5,050 bases of DNA from Chloroflexota bacterium (GTDB taxonomy: Bacteria > Chloroflexota > Anaerolineae > Anaerolineales > Anaerolineaceae), in NCBI GenBank assembly GCA_019136175.1, contig JAGVUS010000470.1, positions 1-5,050 on the forward strand, given 5' to 3'. The notes beneath the pieces are model-generated. The model ran no database searches. It saw only the letters and a program-made list of their open reading frames with translations, and was not told the DNA's origin. A program made the translations under genes and the position numbers. This document shows, one piece after another, positions 1-5,050 of the stretch (position 1 is the first letter of the stretch; each line of letters starts with the position of its first letter).

Positions 1-245
1 TGTGCCTCCACCCGGTCTGCCAAAACACGCACTTCAAACCCGGTCACATCCTGCTGCTTTTTCTGTAATATGGAAATGACATCCATGGCAGTGCAGCCAG
101 CCAGCCCCACCAGCACCAGTTCCATCGGGCTGAAGCCGTCATCGTCCCCCCCGGCAGCCGCCTTGGTGCCCAGCGGAACTTCAAAACCCAGGGATGCCGT
201 GCCGGTGAAACTTAATTTCTGCTTCCAAACAACTTTTGCTTCCAT
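1..245 (-). CDS. OsmC/Ohr-family protein, 5' part (runs off left edge)
   Basis: This reading frame opens with ATG at 243-245 and stays open to the window edge, giving 81 visible residues of a family usually about 140 long. OsmC/Ohr proteins are cytoplasmic thiol peroxidases that reduce organic hydroperoxides or similar oxidants using two cysteines. The visible match is the family core FSPMELVLVGLAGCTAMDV (residues 38-56). It has the conserved Glu42 and the peroxidatic Cys51, followed by a helix (ISILQKK) and the start of the next strand (GFEVRVLADR). Cys51 is encoded by TGC, not TGA. The second cysteine lies beyond the edge. The start is the only ATG available; a GGAG at 261-264 lies 15 bases upstream, rather far, and is followed by an A-rich stretch. 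The gene begins 29 bases after the seleno-PDO stop with no terminator between them, so co-transcription is likely. The family call is firm; the subfamily (OsmC, Ohr or YhfA-like) cannot be decided from this part. Confidence 0.85.
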   Translation of the reverse strand, partial: MEAKVVWKQKLSFTGTASLGFEVPLGTKAAAGGDDDGFSPMELVLVGLAGCTAMDVISILQKKQQDVTGFEVRVLADRVEA

Positions 246-274
246 TTTTTTATTTTTCTTCTCCTTGTTTCCAA

Positions 275-940
275 TTATTCCTTCAAAGCCTTGCGGATTT
301 CCTCCAACAGGAGCGATTCGGGCGGAGCGCCAATGAGTTCGCCTTTGCCGAGATTAATCACGGTATGGGGCACGCTGGAAACGCCAAATTCTTCGGATAG
401 TTCCATGAAATCTGTGGCTTCCACCATTTCCGCTGAGATCATCGGGTGTTCCATTGCAAACTTGTGAGCGAGCACCACGGCTCGCGGGCAGTACGGTCAG
501 GTGGGTGTAACAAACACCATCAGGTGCACCGGCTGCTTGATTTCAGCCAGTGACTGGCGCACTGCAGGATTAAGCAAGGAATCCCGCTTGGAAACCGTGA
601 TAATGCCATTGATCAATGAATTAAATTCATACTGGGCAGGCAGCCCTGCAAACCGGATGCCGTAATCCAGGATGGCATCACCTTCCCTGCCGGCAAGAAC
701 AAACCCTGGTGCCTTATCCAGGTGATATTGCTCCGCCAACTGTTGATTGCTTTCATAATCATGGGTTTGCAAAGCAAGTAAATCCGAAACAGAGCACACT
801 TCTTCCAATAACTGTTCCATATATTCGCTGCTCTGATGGGCATCCGATGTAAAGAGGATGATCTCCACCGGGTGCACCAGTTCCTTGTTGAACAGGTCCA
901 CCAGTTGCTTATGAATTTGTTCGTTGATCAGTTTTTCCAC
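275..940 (-). CDS. Selenocysteine-containing two-domain protein disulfide oxidoreductase (PDO/glutaredoxin-like), in-frame UGA read as Sec
   Basis: PDO proteins are cytoplasmic thiol-disulfide oxidoreductases made of two thioredoxin folds. From the GTG at 940 this frame gives 221 residues, against about 226 for Pyrococcus furiosus PDO as I recall it. It is interrupted only by TGA at 497-499 (residue 148) and ends in TAA. Flanking residues are VFVTPT-U-PYCPRAVVLAHKFA; the archaeal protein has VFVTPT-C-PYC here, so Sec replaces the first active-site cysteine and Cys151 is the partner. The C-terminal fold also shows the cis-proline loop SSVP (Pro191). The N-terminal fold (about 21-115) retains EIILFTS, the KAP loop (Pro78) and FAGLPAQYEF, but its CxxC is replaced by HQSS (35-38), so only one redox site remains. 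Start: AAAGGAG at 947-953 lies 6 bases before GTG 940. GTG 961 (228 residues) is possible but sits inside a hairpin. The gene lies 46 bases after the anti-sigma gene. The alternatives are a nonsense mutation or sequencing error, which the SECIS-like hairpin and nearby selA argue against. Confidence 0.87.
460..499 (-). promoter_or_regulatory. Bacterial SECIS element (SelB-binding hairpin) within the PDO coding sequence
   Basis: In mRNA sense, GCGAGC (485-480) pairs perfectly with GCUCGC (473-468) around the six-base loop CGUGGU (479-474). Below it lies a 3x3 internal loop and a short lower stem: U490-A463, G489-C464, then C491-G461 and A492-U460 with A462 bulged. The apical loop begins 17 bases after the UGA, and its second base is G. 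As I recall the bacterial SECIS consensus, the loop lies roughly 16-37 bases from UGA and has a G in its first two positions, so both rules are met. The hairpin also encodes residues 152-158 of the PDO, so it is under double constraint. Expected role: to bring SelB-GTP-Sec-tRNA to the ribosome. Confidence 0.8.
497..499 (-). other. In-frame UGA codon, predicted selenocysteine (residue 148 of the PDO)
   Basis: The codon TGA lies between ACC (Thr) and CCG-TAC-TGC (Pro-Tyr-Cys), in one continuous frame that is open on both sides. It falls at the nucleophilic cysteine of the CxxC motif, the usual position of Sec in thioredoxin-fold selenoproteins. UGA is used as a true stop by the selA, tsaD, sigma and anti-sigma genes here, and Trp is encoded by TGG, so a general UGA-to-Trp code is ruled out; Trp would also make no sense at this site. 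Confidence 0.87.
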
Positions 941-946
941 CAATTT

Positions 947-953
947 CTCCTTT
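947..953 (-). promoter_or_regulatory. Ribosome binding site AAAGGAG that decides the PDO start
   Basis: AAAGGAG reads 953 to 947 on the minus strand and lies 6 bases before GTG at 940, but inside the coding sequence if GTG 961 were the start. The intermediate TTG at 943 is only 3 bases away, too close. This favours GTG 940, which also gives an N-terminal length very close to that of the archaeal PDO. Confidence 0.6.
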
Positions 954-958
954 TTTGC

Positions 959-973
959 CACCCCACCGGGGTG
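959..973 (-). other. Short GC-rich hairpin in the anti-sigma/PDO gap
   Basis: CACCCC (973-968) pairs with GGGGTG (964-959) around the loop GGT, a perfect 6-bp stem with a 3-base loop. It stands between the anti-sigma stop and the PDO ribosome binding site. No U-run follows, so it is not a standard intrinsic terminator. It may be an RNA processing or stabilising structure, or chance. It would bury the alternative GTG start at 961. Confidence 0.4.
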
Positions 974-986
974 AAATAATCATTTA

Positions 987-1385
987 TCAGGTAAAGCATC
1001 CACCCTCGCCAAATCCACACACCGGGCAGACCAGGCTGAGCATCCCATCGTAATCCATGACACCAATCCGGCACTGCGGGCAGGGTTCCCCGGGTCGAAT
1101 GTGCAGCATCGAGCGCTCCGGTTCCGCCCCTGGGGGTTTGGGTAAATATTCCATCAAGTCCAGACGGGCAAAGAGACGCTGGCGGGCTTCCTGTGACATG
1201 GCTTCGTCCGCTGATATCTCCTGAATGATTTCCACGGTCTTTCGCAGCGTGTTAACCACCACCCGGCAATTGGGGCAGGTCGCCAGGTGCCGCTCCAGGT
1301 CGGCGCATAGTTCCGCACCCAGGGTTCCGTCCACATACTCACCCAACACACTGATCATGATCCGGCAGTTGTGTTCTTCCATCAT
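987..1385 (-). CDS. Zinc-binding anti-sigma factor (ZAS / zf-HC2) with C-terminal zinc ribbon
   Basis: Predicted to bind and restrain the ECF sigma factor encoded immediately upstream. The 132-residue protein has the ZAS pattern: Cys7, then His33-x3-Cys37-x2-Cys40 (HLATCPNC). The 26-residue spacing from Cys7 to His33 equals that between the Cys11 and His37 zinc ligands of the redox-sensing RsrA, as I recall it. A helical stretch (41-80) follows. The tail (about 99-130) carries CPQC (102-105) and CPVC (120-123), a four-cysteine zinc ribbon, plus Cys130. No membrane segment is visible, so it is probably cytoplasmic, unlike many anti-sigma factors. The start ATG (1385-1383) overlaps the sigma stop as ATGA, which indicates translational coupling; a second ATG follows at once. 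The gene ends in tandem stops TGA-TAA, so Sec readthrough of this TGA would gain nothing. The role as anti-sigma is inferred from the motif and the pairing; the function of the ribbon is unknown. Confidence 0.85.
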   Translation of the reverse strand: MMEEHNCRIMISVLGEYVDGTLGAELCADLERHLATCPNCRVVVNTLRKTVEIIQEISADEAMSQEARQRLFARLDLMEYLPKPPGAEPERSMLHIRPGEPCPQCRIGVMDYDGMLSLVCPVCGFGEGGCFT

Positions 1386-2014
1386 CCAGCCTGTCCAAGC
1401 ATGGGTTCCAATCCCGATTTCATCCGCTCACCAAAATATTCCGATAATTCCTCGCGTAATTTCAGACGGGCGCGCAGCAGGCGGGTTTTTACCGCTGTCT
1501 CACTCAGGTTGAGCGCTGCAGCTGTTTCCTGGATGGACAACTTTTCCACATCCCGCAGCAGGAACACTGCCCGCAGAGCAGGGGAAAGTTTTGCCACCGC
1601 AGTATCGAGGAATTTACGGCTCTCCCCCGAAATCAGTTCATTTTCGGGGAGACAACACCAGTCCACAATTTGATAAGGTTCCGAAAATTCCTCCTCATCT
1701 TCCTTTTCCATGTCTTCCAGGAAGAAAGCTTCCGGCTTGCGTTTTCGCAGCATCATCAGGGCTTCGTTCATCGCAATCCGATACAACCAGGTGGTGATAT
1801 TCGACCTGCCTTCAAAGCCGGGAAGTGCCCGCAGTGCTTTGAGATAGGTTTCCTGCACCACGTCTTCCGCATCCTGGGGGGAGCCCAGCATGCGGAGCGC
1901 AAGGCGGTAGATGGAATCGGATGTGCTTTCGACCAGGTGGGAAAACTCAGCCCGGTCGCCAGCCCGCAGGGCGGTCAGGGAATAGGAGGTTGTTCCCGAC
2001 TTGCTTCCGCTCAT
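1382..2014 (-). CDS. ECF (sigma-70 group 4) RNA polymerase sigma factor
   Basis: An alternative sigma factor that directs RNA polymerase to a dedicated set of promoters. The 210 residues show sigma region 2 at about 15-93, with the core-binding helix DAEDVVQETYLKA (48-60) and the -10 reading region TWLYRIAMNEALMMLRKRK (75-93). An acidic linker (about 94-128, EDMEKEDEEEF) contains an adjacent Cys120-Cys121 pair. Region 4 is at about 130-194, with LSPALRAVFLLRDVEKLS and the helix-turn-helix IQETAAALNLSETAVKTRLLRAR (161-183). The start is fixed at ATG 2014 because an in-frame TAA immediately precedes it; no good ribosome binding site is visible. The 53-base gap after tsaD is the largest in the cluster and holds no promoter I can defend, though ECF genes are often autoregulated. 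The stop overlaps the anti-sigma start by 4 bases. The target promoters are unknown; the neighbours suggest redox stress. Confidence 0.93.
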   Translation of the reverse strand: MSGSKSGTTSYSLTALRAGDRAEFSHLVESTSDSIYRLALRMLGSPQDAEDVVQETYLKALRALPGFEGRSNITTWLYRIAMNEALMMLRKRKPEAFFLEDMEKEDEEEFSEPYQIVDWCCLPENELISGESRKFLDTAVAKLSPALRAVFLLRDVEKLSIQETAAALNLSETAVKTRLLRARLKLREELSEYFGERMKSGLEPMLGQAG

Positions 2015-2067
2015 TTAGATGCACATCCAGTGGGAAAGTTACACATCAGCATGTTATCCGGCAGCAC

Positions 2068-3105
2068 TCATGATAATGCCCAGGTCGGTAAAACGTCCAG
2101 GTCCAGTGGATCGCGTTGACCGAGGGCAAACCGGTAATAACCTGCAGCAGCAATCATGGCGGCATTGTCGGTGCACAGGCTGAGTTCCGGGATGTGTACC
2201 GGGAACTGCTGCTGGCTGAGAAAAGTATCGCGCAAGGCACGGTTGGCGGATACGCCGCCTGCAACAACAATGGTATGCACGCCGAATTTTTGGGCAGCCT
2301 TGATCGTCTTGGTGAACAACACCTCCACAACAGCCGCCTGGAAACTTGCCGCCAGGTCGCTGACCGGAAGTGGCTGGCGCGAGCCTTCAAGCTGGCGCAC
2401 CACCCTCAGCACTGCCGTCTTCAATCCACTGAACGAAAAATCCCATGTGCCGTCCAGCCTGGCGCGTGGAAAGGCAAACGCCTTGGGGTCTCCGCCTTCC
2501 GCCGCCTTCTGGATGGATGGTCCACCGGGATAGGGCAGACCCAACAACCGGGCGACCTTATCAAAAGCTTCACCGGCTGCATCATCCAGGGTTGCGCCCA
2601 GCCGCTGGTACTGGACATGTCCCTTCATCAGGTTTAACTCCGTATGTCCGCCTGAAACAAGCAGCGCCAGGAGTGGGAATTCGGGTTCCGGCGGTGCCGG
2701 GGCATCCAGTGGATTAATCCATGCCGAGTAGATATGCCCTTCCAGGTGATTGACGCCGATCAAGGGCAAACCGCTTGCCAGCGCCAGTCCTTTGGCGGTA
2801 TTCATCCCCACCACCAGCGAACCTGCCAGTCCCGGACCGCGGGTGACAGCAATGGCGTCCAGGTCCGAAAGGCTGAGGTGCGCCTGGTGCAGTGCCTGGT
2901 CAACTACGGAGTGAATGGTCCGGATATGCTGACGGGATGCCACTTCGGGGAAAACGCCCCCAAACTGGGCATGGAGGTCCATCTGGGTTGCCACAACGGA
3001 GGAATGCAGGATGCGACCATCTTCCAGAACGGCTGCGGCAGTCTCATCGCAGGATGTTTCCAGCCCCAATACCCGGGCGGGGGGCAATAAATTTTGTTCC
3101 ATCAT
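2068..3105 (-). CDS. tsaD: tRNA N6-adenosine threonylcarbamoyltransferase TsaD
   Basis: TsaD (Gcp/YgjD/Kae1 family) is the catalytic subunit that, with TsaB and TsaE, transfers threonylcarbamoyl from threonylcarbamoyl-AMP to A37 of tRNAs reading ANN codons (t6A). The protein is complete at 345 residues. Visible motifs in order: ETSCDETAAAV (16-26), FPEVASRQH (52-60), the metal-binding NHLEGH (119-124; His120 and His124), SGGHTEL (151-157), DDAAGEAFDK (174-183), GGPSIQKAA (194-202), FSFSGLKTA (223-231), VAGGVSANRALR (281-292) and CTDNAAM (311-317; Asp313 is the third metal ligand). ATG at 3105 is preferred over a TTG at 3111 because AGGAGG lies 6 bases before it; a second ATG follows directly. 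It starts 24 bases after the peptidase gene and probably shares its transcript. The gene is essential in most bacteria. I see nothing missing. Confidence 0.97.
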   Translation of the reverse strand: MMEQNLLPPARVLGLETSCDETAAAVLEDGRILHSSVVATQMDLHAQFGGVFPEVASRQHIRTIHSVVDQALHQAHLSLSDLDAIAVTRGPGLAGSLVVGMNTAKGLALASGLPLIGVNHLEGHIYSAWINPLDAPAPPEPEFPLLALLVSGGHTELNLMKGHVQYQRLGATLDDAAGEAFDKVARLLGLPYPGGPSIQKAAEGGDPKAFAFPRARLDGTWDFSFSGLKTAVLRVVRQLEGSRQPLPVSDLAASFQAAVVEVLFTKTIKAAQKFGVHTIVVAGGVSANRALRDTFLSQQQFPVHIPELSLCTDNAAMIAAAGYYRFALGQRDPLDLDVLPTWALS

Positions 3106-3111
3106 GGTCAA

Positions 3112-3117
3112 CCTCCT
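3112..3117 (-). promoter_or_regulatory. Strong Shine-Dalgarno AGGAGG of tsaD
   Basis: A perfect AGGAGG reads 3117 to 3112, 6 bases before ATG 3105 and directly touching the TTG at 3111. The spacing rules out TTG 3111 as start and fixes TsaD at 345 residues (344 if the second ATG is used). Confidence 0.75.
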
Positions 3118-3129
3118 GGAAAAATCACA

Positions 3130-4365
3130 CTAGGGTTTCACCGGGATCACCAGGTCGAGCGGGAAATCCGCCAGGACTTCAAATGTCCCGTCAGGGTGGG
3201 TGAGATAGGTGTCCTCCAAGCGGACGCCCAGGTTTTGATTCGGGTAATACAAGCCGGGTTCAATGGTGAACACAGTTCCGGGTATCAACCGCTCGGTTTC
3301 ACCCGATCCAGCCCCGCTGAATGGTTTTTCATGCACTTTTAAACCCAGTCCATGTCCAAGGCTGTGAACATAGCCCGATTCTGTGTCTGGATTGGTTTGG
3401 ATGGTTGGATGACCATCCGCCTCAAACAATTCACAGGTGCGTACCTGGTATTTTGAGAATTTTTCTCCCAGCTTCAGTTCGCTGACCACCTGGTGGTACA
3501 CCGATTTCACAGTTTCATAAAGCTGCACGGCTTCATCCGGGGCATACCCCAGGCACCAGGTGCGGGTAAAATCGTAGAAATATCCTCCCTGTGCTTCGCA
3601 GGGAAAAATGTCAAACACGATGGTCTGCCCCAGCCGGAGCGGTGCGGTGTCTGTCCCGGTGGAATGGGGCACACCGGCATCATATCCCTGGGCAAAGATG
3701 GTGCCCTCGGGGTTTTCTGCACCACCTTCCGCCAGCCACAGGTTGATATATTTCTTTACATCCCCAATCGTCAGATACTCTCCATCAGGTCGCAGCAACG
3801 CGTCTCCACGGACGGGCTGGCTGCTCAAAAAATCCGCCACCCTGCCCACCACGCTGGTGGTAATCTGCCCCATCCGGCGGATGCGGGCAATTTCAGAATC
3901 ATCCTTGGTCATCATTGCTTCCGCCAGGAGAGGGTCCCTGGCAAAGCCAATAAAGTGAAGTCCCGGCATCAGCTTTTCCACTGCCGAGAGGACCGCATAC
4001 ACCATGCCAGCTTCCACGGTGCCGTATAACGCCAACCTGCCTTCCGTCAATCCCAGGTCGGTGAACATTCGCTGGTAACGAAGCGCCAGCGCCTGCACCT
4101 GGTCTCCGCCAGCCTGCTGCCACAGTTCATTCCATGGATATCGGGAATACGGGCGGGTGACCAGCCCCGTCCGGGCTGCCTCATCCCGTTCCATCATTTC
4201 GTGGAACAGGATGGCAGATTCGCCGCGTTTTAATACCAGGTCCGCCCGGGTGATATGCCCGCCGCCGGTCAGATAGACCATGGCGGGATTGTGCTGGGCA
4301 GGCCCCATGATAAGAATGGCATCAATGGAATTGGACTGCATGAAGGCATCCAGGTCAGACTTCAT
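3130..4365 (-). CDS. M24-family metallopeptidase (Xaa-Pro aminopeptidase / prolidase-like)
   Basis: A predicted cytoplasmic two-metal peptidase of the pita-bread fold that removes N-terminal residues before proline or splits Xaa-Pro dipeptides. From ATG 4365 it has 411 residues. The N-terminal creatinase-type domain (about 1-150) includes NPAMVYLTGG (26-35). The catalytic domain (about 155-405) shows all five metal ligands: Asp252 (VFDIFP), Asp265 (YDFTRTW), His338 (SLGHGLG), Glu369 (TIEPGLYY) and Glu384 (VRLED). It also shows the conserved His234 (VPHSTGT) and His345 (VHEKP). The start was chosen over a TTG at 4410 because AGGTG lies 5 bases upstream and the TTG start would overlap selA by 41 bases. 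Its ribosome binding site includes the selA stop codon, which points to coupled translation. M24 also contains creatinases and other hydrolases, so the exact substrate is not settled. Confidence 0.9.
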   Translation of the reverse strand: MKSDLDAFMQSNSIDAILIMGPAQHNPAMVYLTGGGHITRADLVLKRGESAILFHEMMERDEAARTGLVTRPYSRYPWNELWQQAGGDQVQALALRYQRMFTDLGLTEGRLALYGTVEAGMVYAVLSAVEKLMPGLHFIGFARDPLLAEAMMTKDDSEIARIRRMGQITTSVVGRVADFLSSQPVRGDALLRPDGEYLTIGDVKKYINLWLAEGGAENPEGTIFAQGYDAGVPHSTGTDTAPLRLGQTIVFDIFPCEAQGGYFYDFTRTWCLGYAPDEAVQLYETVKSVYHQVVSELKLGEKFSKYQVRTCELFEADGHPTIQTNPDTESGYVHSLGHGLGLKVHEKPFSGAGSGETERLIPGTVFTIEPGLYYPNQNLGVRLEDTYLTHPDGTFEVLADFPLDLVIPVKP

Positions 4366-4369
4366 ATTT

Positions 4370-5050
4370 TCACCTTTGTTTGGGATGGTATGTTTCAAGA
4401 ACACTGGCAATCCCCCTGAGGAAAGCCCCTTCTTCTTCAGGTAGAACCGTGCGGGGATCCATCATTACCCGTTCTGCTTCAATCCGGGCGATGATAGGTG
4501 GCTGCAGCATTCGCAGTGCAGCCAAAAAACTGTTGGGCTGGGGCACATCGAGTGCCAGCACATGGGTGGGGAGGGTTTCCTCGGGCAGGCTGCCTCCACC
4601 CACCGTGGAACGGCTGGCAACCACCTCCCCCCTTCCCAATACATCTGCCCAGCGCTGCGCCCGCGCCTGGATCAACTCGGCAGGCAGGGATATCATCCGC
4701 CAGACAGGAATTTCCTGCAGCGCTTCATCCTTCAGATAATGCAGCAGGGTGGCTGCCAGTGCAGCCAGGCGGGTCTTGTCCACCCGGACAGCACGCGCAA
4801 GGGGATGCTTTTTGATTTTTGCCAGCAAGTCCATGCGACCGATGATAATCCCCGCCTGCGGACCACCCAGAAGCTTATCCCCCGAAAAAGTCAGCACGTC
4901 CACGCCGGCAGCCAGCGATTCCTGAATGGTGGGTTCGTGCTGCAACCCGTAATGCGCTGTATCCAGCAGGGTACCGGAACCAAGATCATCCATCACGGCA
5001 ACACCGTGGCGATGCGCCACCCGGACAATTTCCGCAAGGTCTGGCTCGCT
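4370..5050 (-). CDS. selA: L-seryl-tRNA(Sec) selenium transferase SelA, C-terminal half (runs off right edge)
   Basis: SelA is a cytoplasmic PLP enzyme, a decamer in bacteria, that converts Ser-tRNA(Sec) to Sec-tRNA(Sec) using selenophosphate from SelD. It is the bacterial route to selenocysteine. The window shows 226 residues; the family has about 460, so roughly half lies beyond the edge. The frame is open through 5050, and the GTG at 5020 is an internal valine codon (upstream residues EPDLAEIVR fit the family). Motifs: VMDDLGSGTLLD, then FSGDKLLGGPQAGIIIG with the PLP-binding lysine (codon 4876-4874), HPLARAVRVDK, LAALAATLLHYL, GGGSLPEETLP and the terminal PPIIARIE. The distance from the lysine to the C-terminus (167 residues) is nearly that of E. 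coli SelA. It ends in TGA 4 bases before the M24 start. The seleno-PDO downstream is a plausible client. selB, selD and selC are not in view. Confidence 0.96.
   Translation of the reverse strand, partial: SEPDLAEIVRVAHRHGVAVMDDLGSGTLLDTAHYGLQHEPTIQESLAAGVDVLTFSGDKLLGGPQAGIIIGRMDLLAKIKKHPLARAVRVDKTRLAALAATLLHYLKDEALQEIPVWRMISLPAELIQARAQRWADVLGRGEVVASRSTVGGGSLPEETLPTHVLALDVPQPNSFLAALRMLQPPIIARIEAERVMMDPRTVLPEEEGAFLRGIASVLETYHPKQR
4371..4377 (-). promoter_or_regulatory. Ribosome binding site of the M24 gene overlapping the selA stop
   Basis: AAAGGTG (4377-4371) lies 5 bases before ATG 4365. The selA stop TGA (4372-4370) is read from within this site, so ribosomes finishing selA are placed at the next start. 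This decides ATG 4365 over upstream TTG 4410. Confidence 0.65.

Noticed and set aside
70..336. Plus-strand reading frame over the OsmC gene and PDO end
   Set aside because: It is antisense to two well-supported genes, and its low-complexity Ser/Pro-rich product looks like a shadow. The same applies to the other plus-strand frames over tsaD, M24 and selA.
497..499. The TGA as a simple nonsense mutation, pseudogene or UGA-to-Trp recoding
   Set aside because: The frame is intact on both sides, the position is exactly the catalytic Cys, a hairpin of SECIS type follows, selA is nearby, and other genes here stop at TGA. Trp at a CxxC nucleophile position would not fit. A base-calling error cannot be fully excluded.
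906..983. Small reading frame ATG 983 to a TAA near 906 (about 25 residues) in another frame
   Set aside because: It has no ribosome binding site, overlaps the PDO start in a different frame, and its composition shows no recognisable feature.
2015..2067. Readthrough of the tsaD stop TGA, which stays in frame for 18 codons
   Set aside because: TsaD already ends at the normal family C-terminus, and I see no SECIS-like hairpin or conserved redox motif there. The extension only runs into the sigma start.
2015..2100. Possible promoter ahead of the sigma factor
   Set aside because: Pieces such as TTATCA and TAACAT occur but with wrong spacing (about 14 bases), and I found no clear ECF-type -35/-10 pair.
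2068..5050. A direct functional link between TsaD and selenocysteine tRNA because of their proximity
   Set aside because: t6A is made on tRNAs reading ANN codons, and tRNA-Sec reads UGA, so there is no known biochemical link. The proximity is better explained as a housekeeping cluster.

Overview
The window is bacterial. All seven recognisable genes lie on the minus strand, so transcription runs from the right edge to the left edge. In transcription order they are: selA (3' half), an M24-family metallopeptidase, tsaD, an ECF sigma factor, a zinc-binding anti-sigma factor, a two-domain protein disulfide oxidoreductase (PDO) and an OsmC-family protein (5' part). Gaps are short throughout: 4, 24, 53, a 4-base overlap, 46 and 29 bases. 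I see no convincing terminator. The Shine-Dalgarno sites, the SelA route to selenocysteine (archaea use PSTK/SepSecS) and the ECF sigma factor all indicate Bacteria. An anaerobic, Chloroflexota (Anaerolineae)-like genome is my guess from the overall feel of the proteins; it is low confidence and untested. By eye, sampled lines of the selA-tsaD part are richer in GC (high 50s %) than the PDO gene (about 50 %).

The main discovery is at 275-940. What looks like two adjacent reading frames is one PDO gene interrupted by a single in-frame TGA (497-499). That TGA stands exactly where the first cysteine of the C-terminal CPYC active site belongs, giving U-P-Y-C. The mRNA just after the UGA folds into a perfect 6-bp stem with a 6-nt loop whose second base is G, spaced as expected for a bacterial SECIS element. 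The gene ends in TAA. Five neighbouring genes end in TGA or TAG, so UGA is a normal stop here and is not reassigned. selA, which charges tRNA-Sec with selenium, is about 3.4 kb upstream on the same strand. The best reading is a selenocysteine-containing PDO.

Region by region: 4370-5050 is the C-terminal half of SelA with its PLP lysine. 3130-4365 is an M24 peptidase with all five metal ligands, overlapping the selA end through its ribosome binding site. 2068-3105 is TsaD, for tRNA t6A modification, complete. 1382-2014 and 987-1385 are an ECF sigma factor and its translationally coupled ZAS anti-sigma factor. The anti-sigma carries an unusual C-terminal zinc ribbon in place of a membrane segment. 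275-940 is the seleno-PDO, whose N-terminal redox site has been lost (HQSS in place of CxxC). 1-245 starts an OsmC/Ohr-type protein.

How they may work together (inference): the ECF/anti-sigma pair has the zinc-ligand spacing of redox-sensing ZAS proteins such as RsrA. It sits directly before two thiol/peroxide proteins, so the left half may be a redox-stress module. The right half is housekeeping (tRNA and peptide metabolism) and supplies one enzyme of the Sec pathway that the PDO needs.
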